This document shows positions 18,194 to 27,621 of a DNA stretch of 64,000 bases, piece after piece. This DNA comes from Segatella baroniae DSM 16972 = JCM 13447 (lineage in GTDB: Bacteria; Bacteroidota; Bacteroidia; Bacteroidales; Bacteroidaceae). The translations under genes were made by a program, and so were the position numbers. Where the stretch lies: NCBI RefSeq assembly GCF_000426585.1, contig NZ_AUFQ01000001.1:62001-126000 (forward strand), given 5' to 3'. Numbering within the stretch: the first letter of the stretch is position 1; the number at the start of each line of letters is the position of its first letter. The notes under the pieces are model-generated. The model made no database searches and was not told the DNA's origin. It was given only the letters and a program-made list of their open reading frames with translations.

Positions 18194-19729
18194 CTATTTA
18201 TAGACATGTGCCGACTCCAGGTCTTCGGTGAAAGTCGTCTGCTCATACTGGTTGCCATAGTTGTCGATGGCCACCACGCGCACCTTGGCGTTGGGATTCT
18301 TCAGCTTGTAGACGAAATCATGGGTGGACTTCTGGCTATAGTTGGTGGGATTGCGATTGACGACACCGATGTGATAGGCCTGCGACCATGCGTCGGTATT
18401 GAAATAGTCGGCATACGACAAGGTCATGTCGCCACTGAAGACGCCATCTTCATACACCTGTATCTTCCAGTTCGTGTCGTAGTTCCATACATTGGCGACG
18501 ACGAAGTCCTTGCTCAGCCCATAGCCGAACATGCCGTGTTCACCGCCCCAAGAGCCGTCTCCACGATGCAGCCTGATTTGGAAACTCTGGTCGTACTTGG
18601 TGCTTTTGTAGTAGTTGTTGACGACTTTGCTGCCTTTTATCTCATACACTTGATAGCCGTTTGGCGTGCCTTCTCCGCAGATGTTGGAGTGCCACCATGC
18701 GCCACATGCCGCTCCGTGAATGCGCTCCGCGAAGGTGTAGGGCTGATTGCCATGGAAATTCTCCTGATAGTGGGTGTGCCCCGAGAGCATGAGCAGATTG
18801 GCGTAGCCCTTGAGAAGCTCCATCATCTGCGTGCGGTTCTTGTGGTTCGTCTCCCGCCATGGTATGTGGTAATAGACGATGACCATCTTGTCTTTCGACA
18901 CATGCTTCAAGTCGCTTTTCATCCATGCCAACACCTCGTCGGTGATACCGCCCTTGTAGTCCTTGGTGGAGTTGTAGAGGATGTTGTCCAGGCAGACGAA
19001 GTGGACGTCGCCGCGGTTGAACGAGTAATTGAGGGGGCCGAAATTCTCACGGTAGGTTTTCGTGATGTCGTTTCCAGTCTTGCCCGTCTCCTTGTCGTGG
19101 TTGCCTATGGCCACAAACATGGGCATGGAAGTCGACTGCATGAGCACCCGCATGGAGTTCATCAATTCAACATGGCCTTCGTCCACGATGTCGCCGAGAC
19201 AGAGTCCGTAGATGGGCAGCTTGCTGTTGTCCACGGTCTGCTTGACGTCGGGCATAGTCTCCGTGCGGAACCGCTCCGCGTCGCGGTTGCTTTTCACCTG
19301 CGGGTCGGCCATGACGAGCAGGTTGAAATGGTTCTCGTCGTCATTCAGTTTGGTCAGTTTGAAGTCATATCGTTGCTCACCGCTCTTCAGCGTTTTGTAG
19401 AAAGCCGTGGAACTGGCCTTGTATCCCTTTGGAATGGAATAGTTCACATACAGCGCTCCGCCGTGGCGTTTCATCTGATACCAGCCTTTGGCATTGGTGA
19501 CGACGCTCTGAAAGCCGTCGCTCACCACCACACCGGCCACCCCCTGTCCCTTGTCGTCGACAAGCTGCCCGTAGAGGTCGTTGCCGGCGTCCGGCTTGAA
19601 GGTTTCAGAGCCACCGCCATTGGGTGGCGTGGGAGACGGCGTGTCGTTGGGTGAGCCGCATGAAACGAGCGGAAAAGCCAGCATGACCAGCAGCGACAGC
19701 ACGAGAAGATTCTTGAATTTGATTTTCAT
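18194..19729 (-). CDS. Calcineurin-like phosphoesterase lipoprotein
   Basis: This is a 511-residue lipoprotein. The signal peptide ends at lipobox LVSC (Cys ~24) and is followed by a Pro/Gly-rich linker. Residues ~45-110 resemble the N-terminal domain found on secreted calcineurin-like enzymes. The catalytic fold shows ADPQ, GDIVDEG, GNHDKE, YYHIPW and GHTHYQ in order; the first motif has Gln where DxH is usual. The last ~150 residues form the family's C-terminal beta domain. I chose the start MKIKFKN because the longer frame lacks a signal. It is the last gene of the susCD operon, 8 bases after the BACON protein, so it probably cleaves a phosphodiester or phosphomonoester in the imported ligand. 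Confidence 0.88.
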   Translation of the reverse strand: MKIKFKNLLVLSLLVMLAFPLVSCGSPNDTPSPTPPNGGGSETFKPDAGNDLYGQLVDDKGQGVAGVVVSDGFQSVVTNAKGWYQMKRHGGALYVNYSIPKGYKASSTAFYKTLKSGEQRYDFKLTKLNDDENHFNLLVMADPQVKSNRDAERFRTETMPDVKQTVDNSKLPIYGLCLGDIVDEGHVELMNSMRVLMQSTSMPMFVAIGNHDKETGKTGNDITKTYRENFGPLNYSFNRGDVHFVCLDNILYNSTKDYKGGITDEVLAWMKSDLKHVSKDKMVIVYYHIPWRETNHKNRTQMMELLKGYANLLMLSGHTHYQENFHGNQPYTFAERIHGAACGAWWHSNICGEGTPNGYQVYEIKGSKVVNNYYKSTKYDQSFQIRLHRGDGSWGGEHGMFGYGLSKDFVVANVWNYDTNWKIQVYEDGVFSGDMTLSYADYFNTDAWSQAYHIGVVNRNPTNYSQKSTHDFVYKLKNPNAKVRVVAIDNYGNQYEQTTFTEDLESAHVYK

Positions 19730-19737
19730 ATCCTTGA

Positions 19738-20985
19738 TTATTTTTTTGAAATGACAATGTCGTCGATGGCAAACCGCTTGTTGCCCTTGGTCGTAAAGAC
19801 GAGGCGCGTGTCGGCAGAAGCGTCGCGAATCGTGAACTTCACGTCCTCCCATTCGCTGCCGCCCTTGGTTTTCTTGTGCTTGTAGACATACTTCGTGACG
19901 GAAAGAGTGCCTGAACCTTCCAGACTGATGGCAAGGCTTCCACCCTCTTCCTCGAACCACTCGGCCACTCTGAGCGAAACCTCTACGTCGCTCTTGCCCG
20001 TGCCAAGCGCTTCGAGGGCGGGAGTCGTGACCTTTCCGACTGCACTTGCAGTCCCAAGCTTGATGTATCCCGGGCGCTCATAGACCTTGGAGCCTTCCCA
20101 TCCCTCAAGCCCCTTGGAGACAAGATAGGAGTGGGCCATGGTGGCAAAGAGGTCGTTGGAACCGTCCTGGTTGGCCGTGCGCTTCTGCAACTCGCCGAGC
20201 GGATCGGGCAAGATGTTCTTTCCTTCGTCGTCCTTGGCCCACTTCGGCATGGTTCCGGGGTGTCCCGCAACGAAATCTCCACCATAGATGCAAAGGTCGA
20301 AATGCTGCTCAAGGATAATCCAATCGCTGACCTTGGCGTCCAAGCTTACTGCCGCAACGTCGGCCTGGTCGGCCTGAATCGTGATGGTCAGCTGGCCCGA
20401 CTTGACCGGTGTCCCGCCAAGAGGCAGGGAAAGAATGCCGGTGGCCGCGTCGAGCGTGACGATTTCGTCTTCCATGCTCAGTCCCTCGGAGGCTTCACCG
20501 CTGAAACTGGCGTGGAGCGTGAACTTCATCCCCTTGTAACCATACTCATAAGGAATGTTGACTGTCAGGCCGGTGGCAGGATGTCCCACCTGTAGTGAAG
20601 AGGAAAGGCTGGGCGCCCCCCAGGTGAAAGGCCGTCCTTCCTCCTGGTCGCAGGTCACGGTGAGCGTCTTCCCCGCGGCGGTCAGCTGGAAGGAAGCCTG
20701 TCGTGCCGTTCCCGTGTTGCGGGCGGCGGTGATGACAATCTGCTCACGCGTCTGTCCGTCGCCTTCCCCGTTGCTCTTGCTGAACGATAGCCATTGGGCG
20801 TCGGTCGTTATCTGCCATGCGCCCGTTGCACATACGGTGAAGTTGCGGCCGTCTTCCGCACTGGAGAAATGCAGCTGGTCGTCACTTCCAAGAAGAATCG
20901 ACTCGCTGCTGTCGCTGCACGACACCAGGACAGCCATGAGTGTCATGACGCACACTACATATTTGAATATGCTGTATTTTTTCAT
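19738..20985 (-). CDS. BACON-domain surface lipoprotein, likely glycan-binding
   Basis: This 415-residue lipoprotein has lipobox LVSC (Cys ~23). An N-terminal BACON-like domain (DDQLHFSSAEDGRNFTV... WLSFSKSNGEGDG... QIVITAARNTGTARQASFQL) is followed by a second sandwich and a C-terminal jelly-roll ending RFAIDDIVISKK. It sits directly after susD, where the surface ligand-binding proteins of such loci are encoded. It has no visible catalytic motif. Binding of the operon's substrate at the cell surface is inferred from position and domain type. Confidence 0.75.
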   Translation of the reverse strand: MKKYSIFKYVVCVMTLMAVLVSCSDSSESILLGSDDQLHFSSAEDGRNFTVCATGAWQITTDAQWLSFSKSNGEGDGQTREQIVITAARNTGTARQASFQLTAAGKTLTVTCDQEEGRPFTWGAPSLSSSLQVGHPATGLTVNIPYEYGYKGMKFTLHASFSGEASEGLSMEDEIVTLDAATGILSLPLGGTPVKSGQLTITIQADQADVAAVSLDAKVSDWIILEQHFDLCIYGGDFVAGHPGTMPKWAKDDEGKNILPDPLGELQKRTANQDGSNDLFATMAHSYLVSKGLEGWEGSKVYERPGYIKLGTASAVGKVTTPALEALGTGKSDVEVSLRVAEWFEEEGGSLAISLEGSGTLSVTKYVYKHKKTKGGSEWEDVKFTIRDASADTRLVFTTKGNKRFAIDDIVISKK

Positions 20986-21056
20986 ACTGATTTGCTGCTA
21001 AAGTGTTTTATCAAAAGTTTTCTTTGATTCCAAAGCGTCGGATGGGAGCCATGGGC

Positions 21057-22832
21057 TCATTCCCATCCGTCGTTCTGTTTGAGATTGAGATTCTTGACCC
21101 GCGCCGCCGTTGGAATGGGATGCAAGTATTTCCTGTTTTCCCAGACGTTGTTGTTGGCGACGTACAGACGACCGTCCTCAAAAGTATAGAAACGGGTCTT
21201 GCTCAAGTCGATGTAGGTGATGTTCTTGTCTTTCTTGCCCGGGGCCTTGTCCACGACCATGAGGTCGGGCTTGCCATCCCCGTCGGAGTCTACCGCACGG
21301 CCTTTCTCACCTATATAGATGGAGCTTTGGCTCTTGACCAGCATCTCACCTTCTTTCCATCGCATGAGATCGTCGTAGCGCATTCCCGCAGCTTCGAAGA
21401 AAAGCTCTATGGCCCGCTCCCTTCTGATTTCCAAAATCCACTTGTCGCTCACCATATTGTTATAATAGTTCACGAGATAAGGGTCTGCCGTTGCAGGCGC
21501 ACCGCCATTGACACCGGCGCGTTCGCGGATTGGCCGTATGGTTTGATTCCAGACCTTCTCCGTCATTTGCCCCAGTTCGGCCTTGGCCTCGGCCACGTTC
21601 AGGAGGATTTCCGCGTAGCGGATGATGGGTATCGCGTTGCTGCAATGATTGGTCACCTCATAATATGTCCCGTCCATATTGTACTTGATCACCTGATACC
21701 CGGTCATCGTTACACTCCAATTGGGGCTGGTTGGGATTTGCACACCATTGTTGCTGGCCTTCGAATAGCCTGGGGCCATGATTTCCTGCGCCAACCGGCA
21801 GTCGCGGTTGCTACAGTTTTGCGCGAATGTCTTGGTGGCATAGTCGGACGCGTCGGTGAATCGGCTGCCGTCTCGATTGAGATAGGTGTTGACAAACTCC
21901 TGGGTGGGCGACCAACGGTTCGACAGGTTGCCCGACGACACAAAGATTTGAGTAAGGTTGTGGAGCGAACTGAGGTCTGCGCTATACTCCTTTGCCCAAA
22001 TCACCTCTTGCCTGACGGGTGTCTCCTGCTGGAAGACGTGCCGGTAATCGCTTTCCGGGTTTCCCGTATTATAGAGACTGAACTGCCCGGAGTTGATGAT
22101 CTTTTCCGACGCGTCGATGCAGTCCTTGAGATACCTTTGGGATGCGTCCTGCTCCTTCCAGGGTTGCCCGGTGGAGGGATTCACGGCGTGGTACTTCCGA
22201 TAAGTGCCCTCAAAGAGACATATACGAGACTTTACGGCGAGAGCCATCCATGGCGTGACGGTCGTCTCACTGCGGTTGACGATATGGTCACAGGCGTAGT
22301 TTATGTCCCGCAACACGCTGTCCATCACGACTTCACGGTCGTCGCGAAGCTTGTAGAGAGCCGTCGTGTCCTTCGCGTCTATCGTATGGTTGTACCAAGG
22401 CACGTCGCCATAAGTCTTCACTTTATCGAAATAGAAGAGGGCACGCCAGAACCGGGCGATACCACGGTAGTGGTTGACCACCTCGGGGGGGCATGCGGCC
22501 TTGTCCATGTGCTCCAGAAAATAGTTGACACGGAAGAGGTCTTTCCATGCGCCTATCGTCCAACCGGACATCTGGCTTGCAGTGAAGTTCTTTTGAAGGA
22601 GGGCGGTGGTGGTGTTGCGAGCCAAGTAGTCGCACGTAGACCCGCCTGTTGTCAGCTCCTCGGCCCCAGGTGTCATATTGAGATACAGCCCGTTGGCATA
22701 CAGCTGGAGTTGCTCTTCATTGGCAAAAAACTTCTCGGAATCCATTCTGGCGATGGGCCGCTTGTCCAAGTAGTCGTCACAAGAACTGCAGAACAACGCG
22801 GCAAGCGCCAAACATATATATATCTTTTTCAT
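21057..22832 (-). CDS. SusD/RagB-family outer-membrane lipoprotein
   Basis: This 591-residue protein begins MKKIYICLALAALFCSSCDD, with the lipobox cysteine at ~18, and DYLDKRPIARMDSEKFFAN is the family N-terminus. TPR-like helices and the C-terminal RagB/SusD segment (IRPIRERAGVNG... ILEIRRERAIELFFEAAGMRYDDLMRWK) are clear. It caps the SusC barrel and captures ligand at the surface. It lies 26 bases after susC. Confidence 0.95.
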   Translation of the reverse strand: MKKIYICLALAALFCSSCDDYLDKRPIARMDSEKFFANEEQLQLYANGLYLNMTPGAEELTTGGSTCDYLARNTTTALLQKNFTASQMSGWTIGAWKDLFRVNYFLEHMDKAACPPEVVNHYRGIARFWRALFYFDKVKTYGDVPWYNHTIDAKDTTALYKLRDDREVVMDSVLRDINYACDHIVNRSETTVTPWMALAVKSRICLFEGTYRKYHAVNPSTGQPWKEQDASQRYLKDCIDASEKIINSGQFSLYNTGNPESDYRHVFQQETPVRQEVIWAKEYSADLSSLHNLTQIFVSSGNLSNRWSPTQEFVNTYLNRDGSRFTDASDYATKTFAQNCSNRDCRLAQEIMAPGYSKASNNGVQIPTSPNWSVTMTGYQVIKYNMDGTYYEVTNHCSNAIPIIRYAEILLNVAEAKAELGQMTEKVWNQTIRPIRERAGVNGGAPATADPYLVNYYNNMVSDKWILEIRRERAIELFFEAAGMRYDDLMRWKEGEMLVKSQSSIYIGEKGRAVDSDGDGKPDLMVVDKAPGKKDKNITYIDLSKTRFYTFEDGRLYVANNNVWENRKYLHPIPTAARVKNLNLKQNDGWE

Positions 22833-22858
22833 AAGATTTGATTTCTATGTGTTAGTGA

Positions 22859-25800
22859 TTAGAAAGCGATATTGAGACCCAAGGACAGACTCTTGAGCAT
22901 GGGATAGCTGTAGCCGTCTCCCGCCACACCGGTCTGTCCGTTCCATCCCGAGGCGTCACCAGCACTGATGACCTCCGGGTCAAAATTCTTGGCCCACTTG
23001 TGCAAGGGCGTGATGGTAAGCAGGTTCTCGCCGGAGACGTAGACCATCAGGTTGCTGAGCCCTATCTTTGAAACAAAAGCTTTCGGGAAAGTGTAGGACA
23101 AGCTGACAGTCTTCAGGCGCAGGTAGGCCGCGTTCTGCAGATAGCGGTTGTTCGTGCGGGCAAGCGTCCCCTTGCTGTCCTCTGCTATGTAACCACGCAA
23201 GCGGGGCCAATAAGCCGTTGGGTTGGTGATATTGCCGTCCTCGTCGACTCCCGCACGGTTGGCGGAATTGTGCCAAGGCAGGTCGTAACCATAGACGCGA
23301 CCATAGTTGCCCCAGAAGAGGCCGGCCTCGGTGTTGGGATACCAGTCGCGTTTGCCCACACCCTGCCAGAACATGGAAAGCCCGATTCCCTTCCACTCTG
23401 CCCCATAGCTGAAGCTGTAGCAATAGCGGGGGGTGGTGTTGCCTATCTTGACAAGGTCGCCGTGGTCTTCCAGCGTGTTGTTGCCAATATCTATCTTATT
23501 GTCCTTCTTGACATCTCTGAACTTCAAGTCGCCGGCTTCCCACACCTGACCCGACCGGTTGTAGTTGTGCAGCCAGCTCTGGTCGGGAGAGTTCTGCACA
23601 TCCTCTTTGCTCTGGAAGAAGCCAAGGCAGTCGAAGCCCCATATTTCGCCAACTTCCTTACCTTTATAATATGAGGTGATGGTATTCGTCGTAGCCGTGT
23701 ATTTGGTGATTTTGCTGCTGGCGTTCCACAAGGCCGCCTTGACATGGTAGCTGAGGGGGCTTCCGGCCACCATGACACGGTCTCTCCACCCAAGACTGAT
23801 TTCCCATCCGTCGGTACGCATGTCCGCATTGTTGCCCTTGGGGGCGCTGTTGCCATACACCGCGGGGAGTTCGTCGCCGACGACATACATGTCTTTCGTG
23901 TTCTTGCGATATATATCAAAGGAGAAGGTGAAGCGATTCTTGAACATGTCGATGTCGACACCCAGATTGTAGGTGATGACCTTTTCCCAGGTAAGCCCAC
24001 TTGGCACAGGTGCCGGAGCCTGCGTGTAGTTGGCAAGTTTCCCATTGATGATGCTGGTGCCGCGGCTGACGCTCATGGTCGACAGATACTGATAGGGAGA
24101 CACAAGCCCATTGCCGGCCTCTCCTATCGAGACACGCAGCTTGAGATTGTCGAGGAAGCGCTTGCGCAAAGACTCCATCCAAGGTTCTTCGCTGATGCGC
24201 CATCCCAAAGAGGCGGAAGGAAAGAATCCCCACTGCTGGTTGGTCGGGAATTTGGAACTGCCGTCGTAGCGGCCGCTTGTCTCAAACAGATAACGACCTT
24301 TCCAGTTGTAGTTCAAGCGATAGAAAAGGCCTACGAAAGCCCAGTCGTAGGAGCCATTGTCGTTGATGTAATAAGCGTCTCCATCCGTGAAATTGAAGTT
24401 AGGCATGTCGGGCATAAGCAATCCCTGACGCATGACACGTGTGGAACGATACATCTCCTGTTCGAGGTTCCAGCCTCCCATCGCCTTGAAATTATGACCG
24501 CCGAGAAGTTTCGGAGTGTAGGTAAGGGTGGCGCTTCCAGCCATGTACTCCGTATCATAGTAACGATGCTCCAGATGACTGTAGTTGTACCAAGACCATT
24601 TTTCGGTGGGCGAGATCATGGCGTCGTAGATATTGCCGACTTGCTCGCGTCGCTGGTGACTGCGTTTGTAGGTGAAGTCCGCTTTGGCGACGAGCACGTC
24701 TTTCATGATATCGGCATAGAGAGACGTCGTATTCGTGACGTTGGCCCATTTGTTTTGCCGCCATGAAGTGCCTTCGGCAAATCCCGCATAGCCCGTGTAC
24801 ACGGCAGCCTGCGTCCAAGTGCCGTCAGTGTTGCGGAGAGTGGCGACGGGGAATCCCTGCGTCTCTATCTGCCGCTGGATGGGTATTCGAGTGTCCAGGT
24901 TGTTGCGGTCGTAGGCGTACATGACGATAGGCTCATGATAGTCCTGCAAGAATATGTCGGTGTTGTTCTCCAGGCGGAGCCAGCGATTGATCTTCAACAT
25001 GCCTTTCGCACGGACGTTGTAGCGGTTGAACTTTTCGTTGCCGACCTTGTAGATACCATTGTTGCCGTTGTATCTGCCACTGACGTAATAGGTTGCACGG
25101 TCCGAACCGCCACTGATGGAGACATTGTGCTGGGTGGCGAAATTGTTGTTGCGATAAACGGCGCCAAACCAGTCAGTGTTGCCGTAATACTCGTAGTAGC
25201 CGTTGTCATTGGTGCGCTGCTTTTCTAGCAGGGGATTGGCATTGCGCCGCTGCAATTCCGAATACCATTCGCTCCAACTCCTGTTATGGGCATTGAACAC
25301 ATTGTTGATCGTACTGGGCTCGGTTCCCCGATAGCCCATGTAGGATTCATAGAAGTCATTGGTCCACTGCAGTCCATTGGTGACGACGTCATACTTTACC
25401 GTGCGCTGCACGAGCGACACTTGTCCGGAATATTTCACAACCGTCTTGCCTGCCTTTGCACTTTTCGTGGTGACGAGAATGACGCCGAAAGCTCCACGTG
25501 CTCCGTAGACGGCTGCCGACGACGCGTCTTTCAACACCGACACGCTCTCTACATCATCGGGATTGACTTGGGAGAGACTTCCTTCCACGCCATCGACAAG
25601 CACCAGCGCAGAGCCACCGGCTCCAATGGAGTTCACGTTGCCGCGAATGTGAATGCCGCCTCCTCGGGTGGAGCGTCCGTCTGTCTGGGTGATGGTGAGC
25701 CCGGGAATCTGTCCTTGCAGCGAGCGCGTTATGTTGGCATTGGCGCGGTTCTCCACCACGTCGCCCGAGACTTTGTCTATGGCACCCACGATGTCTCTCT

Positions 25801-26164
25801 TCTTTTGGACGCCATAGCCCACCACGACAAGCTCGTCGAGCGAGCTGACATTCTCCTTCAGCGTAACGGCCATACGGCCTCCCGAGACACGCAGGCTCTG
25901 CGCCAAATATCCCACATACGACACGCGCAGCAGGTCTCCCCGCTTGGCCTGGACCGAAAAGTTTCCGTCGATGTCGGTGACGGCTCCCTGCTTTGTAGAA
26001 GTGTTTTGCACGGTGACGCCGATGAGCGGATTGCCATTGGAGTCAGTTACTGTACCTTTAATCATGGACTGGGCCTGAACGGCCATCGCACTAATCAATA
26101 ATGCCAAAAGAGCCATGAATCGGAAGCATTTTGCATTCCTTACCGCATTTTTATATATCTTCAT
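22859..26164 (-). CDS. SusC/RagA-family TonB-dependent transporter
   Basis: This 1101-residue outer-membrane protein has a signal peptide ending MAVQAQ and a carboxypeptidase-regulatory-like domain (IKGTVTDSNGNPLIGVTVQN). A plug domain carries the family words VVVGYGVQKKRDIVGAI and IRGNVNSIGAGGSALVLVDG, and a long barrel ends SLSLGLNIAF. It imports ligand with TonB energy together with SusD. Genes before and after it are on the same strand with short gaps. Confidence 0.96.
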   Translation of the reverse strand: MKIYKNAVRNAKCFRFMALLALLISAMAVQAQSMIKGTVTDSNGNPLIGVTVQNTSTKQGAVTDIDGNFSVQAKRGDLLRVSYVGYLAQSLRVSGGRMAVTLKENVSSLDELVVVGYGVQKKRDIVGAIDKVSGDVVENRANANITRSLQGQIPGLTITQTDGRSTRGGGIHIRGNVNSIGAGGSALVLVDGVEGSLSQVNPDDVESVSVLKDASSAAVYGARGAFGVILVTTKSAKAGKTVVKYSGQVSLVQRTVKYDVVTNGLQWTNDFYESYMGYRGTEPSTINNVFNAHNRSWSEWYSELQRRNANPLLEKQRTNDNGYYEYYGNTDWFGAVYRNNNFATQHNVSISGGSDRATYYVSGRYNGNNGIYKVGNEKFNRYNVRAKGMLKINRWLRLENNTDIFLQDYHEPIVMYAYDRNNLDTRIPIQRQIETQGFPVATLRNTDGTWTQAAVYTGYAGFAEGTSWRQNKWANVTNTTSLYADIMKDVLVAKADFTYKRSHQRREQVGNIYDAMISPTEKWSWYNYSHLEHRYYDTEYMAGSATLTYTPKLLGGHNFKAMGGWNLEQEMYRSTRVMRQGLLMPDMPNFNFTDGDAYYINDNGSYDWAFVGLFYRLNYNWKGRYLFETSGRYDGSSKFPTNQQWGFFPSASLGWRISEEPWMESLRKRFLDNLKLRVSIGEAGNGLVSPYQYLSTMSVSRGTSIINGKLANYTQAPAPVPSGLTWEKVITYNLGVDIDMFKNRFTFSFDIYRKNTKDMYVVGDELPAVYGNSAPKGNNADMRTDGWEISLGWRDRVMVAGSPLSYHVKAALWNASSKITKYTATTNTITSYYKGKEVGEIWGFDCLGFFQSKEDVQNSPDQSWLHNYNRSGQVWEAGDLKFRDVKKDNKIDIGNNTLEDHGDLVKIGNTTPRYCYSFSYGAEWKGIGLSMFWQGVGKRDWYPNTEAGLFWGNYGRVYGYDLPWHNSANRAGVDEDGNITNPTAYWPRLRGYIAEDSKGTLARTNNRYLQNAAYLRLKTVSLSYTFPKAFVSKIGLSNLMVYVSGENLLTITPLHKWAKNFDPEVISAGDASGWNGQTGVAGDGYSYPMLKSLSLGLNIAF

Positions 26165-26197
26165 TGCGTATTCAGTTAAATTGATGTGATAGGATAT

Positions 26198-27556
26198 TTA
26201 GCGACAATCTTCTTTTATTTCCCATATTCCGTCCTTGCCGAACAGCGCTTCCGTCCATTTGTCGAGCAGACACGTGCGAAGTCCCAGGTCGAGAATGGTA
26301 TAACGCCGCCGAATCTTCTGGGCGAGAATGACGCTGTCGCGCATGCGCCGACGCGTGAGCCCGATATCTTCCGGCCGGGTCGGCGCGCCAACAAGCTGCA
26401 AACGGCGCATCGCCTCTTCCACGGGAATGAGTTGGCGTTCGAGCCGCTGTCGGGTCGCCGGCCACTTCTCCTTGAATGCGGTCAGCTCGCGCCGCAGGCC
26501 TTCATGGTCTACATACTTGGCTTTCACTTCCGTGGCACCAAGCATGGGGAAGTCTGTGCCTTGAAACATGCGGACAGCTTCCTGTTCCTGTTCTTCCAGG
26601 CCGGGCCAATTCCTCACGCAAGCTTCCACGTCTATGGCCTCGACATCGGTCTTGAGCAACTCACGATAGAAGAAAAGCGACGCCAAGGTGCCCAACGCGA
26701 CTTGAAAGCCGTGCGAAGGGGCCTTGCCGTCGGCCATCACATAATGCTGCATGTTGAGCAGATGGGAAAACTGATGATCGGCTCCGCTGGCCGGTCTGCT
26801 CGATTTGGGATAGGCCTGCATGGCAAATCCGCCGAGCAAAAGCCCTTCCACGAGCTTGGCGATTTCTTCAGGACGGCCTTCGCGGTCGCCTTGCGGATTG
26901 GAAAGCGCATCGTGCAATCCGTCCTGCGCGATGGAGAACGACACCGGATCGACAGGCTCCACGCCTATGGCGTCGGCGACAATCCAGTCGGCACCCGCAG
27001 GCACCTTGGCAAAAAGGTCCGCATAGCCGCTGGCCGTCATGTCGGCAGGAGCCTTGGAGATGACATCAATGTCGGCTACGATGGCGATGGGGGCCGTGCA
27101 TGGGAATGTGGTCTTGCATCCATCCTTCGTGATGGAAGCCCCGAATGCGACATATCCGTCCATGGAAGCGGCCGTGGCAACGACCATGTAGCGGCGGTTG
27201 CTATGGAATGACGACAGCTTCACAAGGTCGTTGATGGTTCCGGAGCCGACAGCTATCGGAATTGCGTTGGTTTCGGCAAGAATGCCATCGAGGATTTCAA
27301 TGTACTTCCACTCTGCGTGCATGTCGGGATAATCGAGGATGACAGGGGCGTCCGTCAAGACTCCTTCCGCGCGCAGCATGGTGTCGACAGCGTTGCCTGC
27401 GACACCGAAGGTGGTCTTGTCGGCTATCACGACGGCTCTCTTGTCGGGAAAGAATCTCCGGAAGACATCCGCCGCCTCTTCGATCGCCCCTTGTCTGAGG
27501 ACGAGGGCATGGGTCTGAGTAGCCTTTTCAAGGGCCAAGTCCAAGCTTTTACTCAT
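26198..27556 (-). CDS. sn-glycerol-1-phosphate dehydrogenase (AraM/EgsA family)
   Basis: This 452-residue cytoplasmic enzyme of the iron-containing alcohol dehydrogenase fold shows the NAD(P) loop AVGSGTINDLVK (~residue 100). Metal-site regions are MTASGYADLFAKVPAGADW, SGADHQFSHLL and APSHGFQVALGT. In the family it interconverts sn-glycerol-1-phosphate and dihydroxyacetone phosphate. The ending TILDLGLRTCLLDKW is typical of bacterial AraM-type members. It sits inside a susCD operon, 33 bases before susC, which points to catabolism of a G1P-containing substrate rather than archaeal-type lipid synthesis. Confidence 0.85.
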   Translation of the reverse strand: MSKSLDLALEKATQTHALVLRQGAIEEAADVFRRFFPDKRAVVIADKTTFGVAGNAVDTMLRAEGVLTDAPVILDYPDMHAEWKYIEILDGILAETNAIPIAVGSGTINDLVKLSSFHSNRRYMVVATAASMDGYVAFGASITKDGCKTTFPCTAPIAIVADIDVISKAPADMTASGYADLFAKVPAGADWIVADAIGVEPVDPVSFSIAQDGLHDALSNPQGDREGRPEEIAKLVEGLLLGGFAMQAYPKSSRPASGADHQFSHLLNMQHYVMADGKAPSHGFQVALGTLASLFFYRELLKTDVEAIDVEACVRNWPGLEEQEQEAVRMFQGTDFPMLGATEVKAKYVDHEGLRRELTAFKEKWPATRQRLERQLIPVEEAMRRLQLVGAPTRPEDIGLTRRRMRDSVILAQKIRRRYTILDLGLRTCLLDKWTEALFGKDGIWEIKEDCR

Positions 27557-27621
27557 GATTTTTGTCTTTATTTAAGGTTTTATATTGATGATTGTTCTGT
27601 ATTTTCCTATAAAAAGATGTA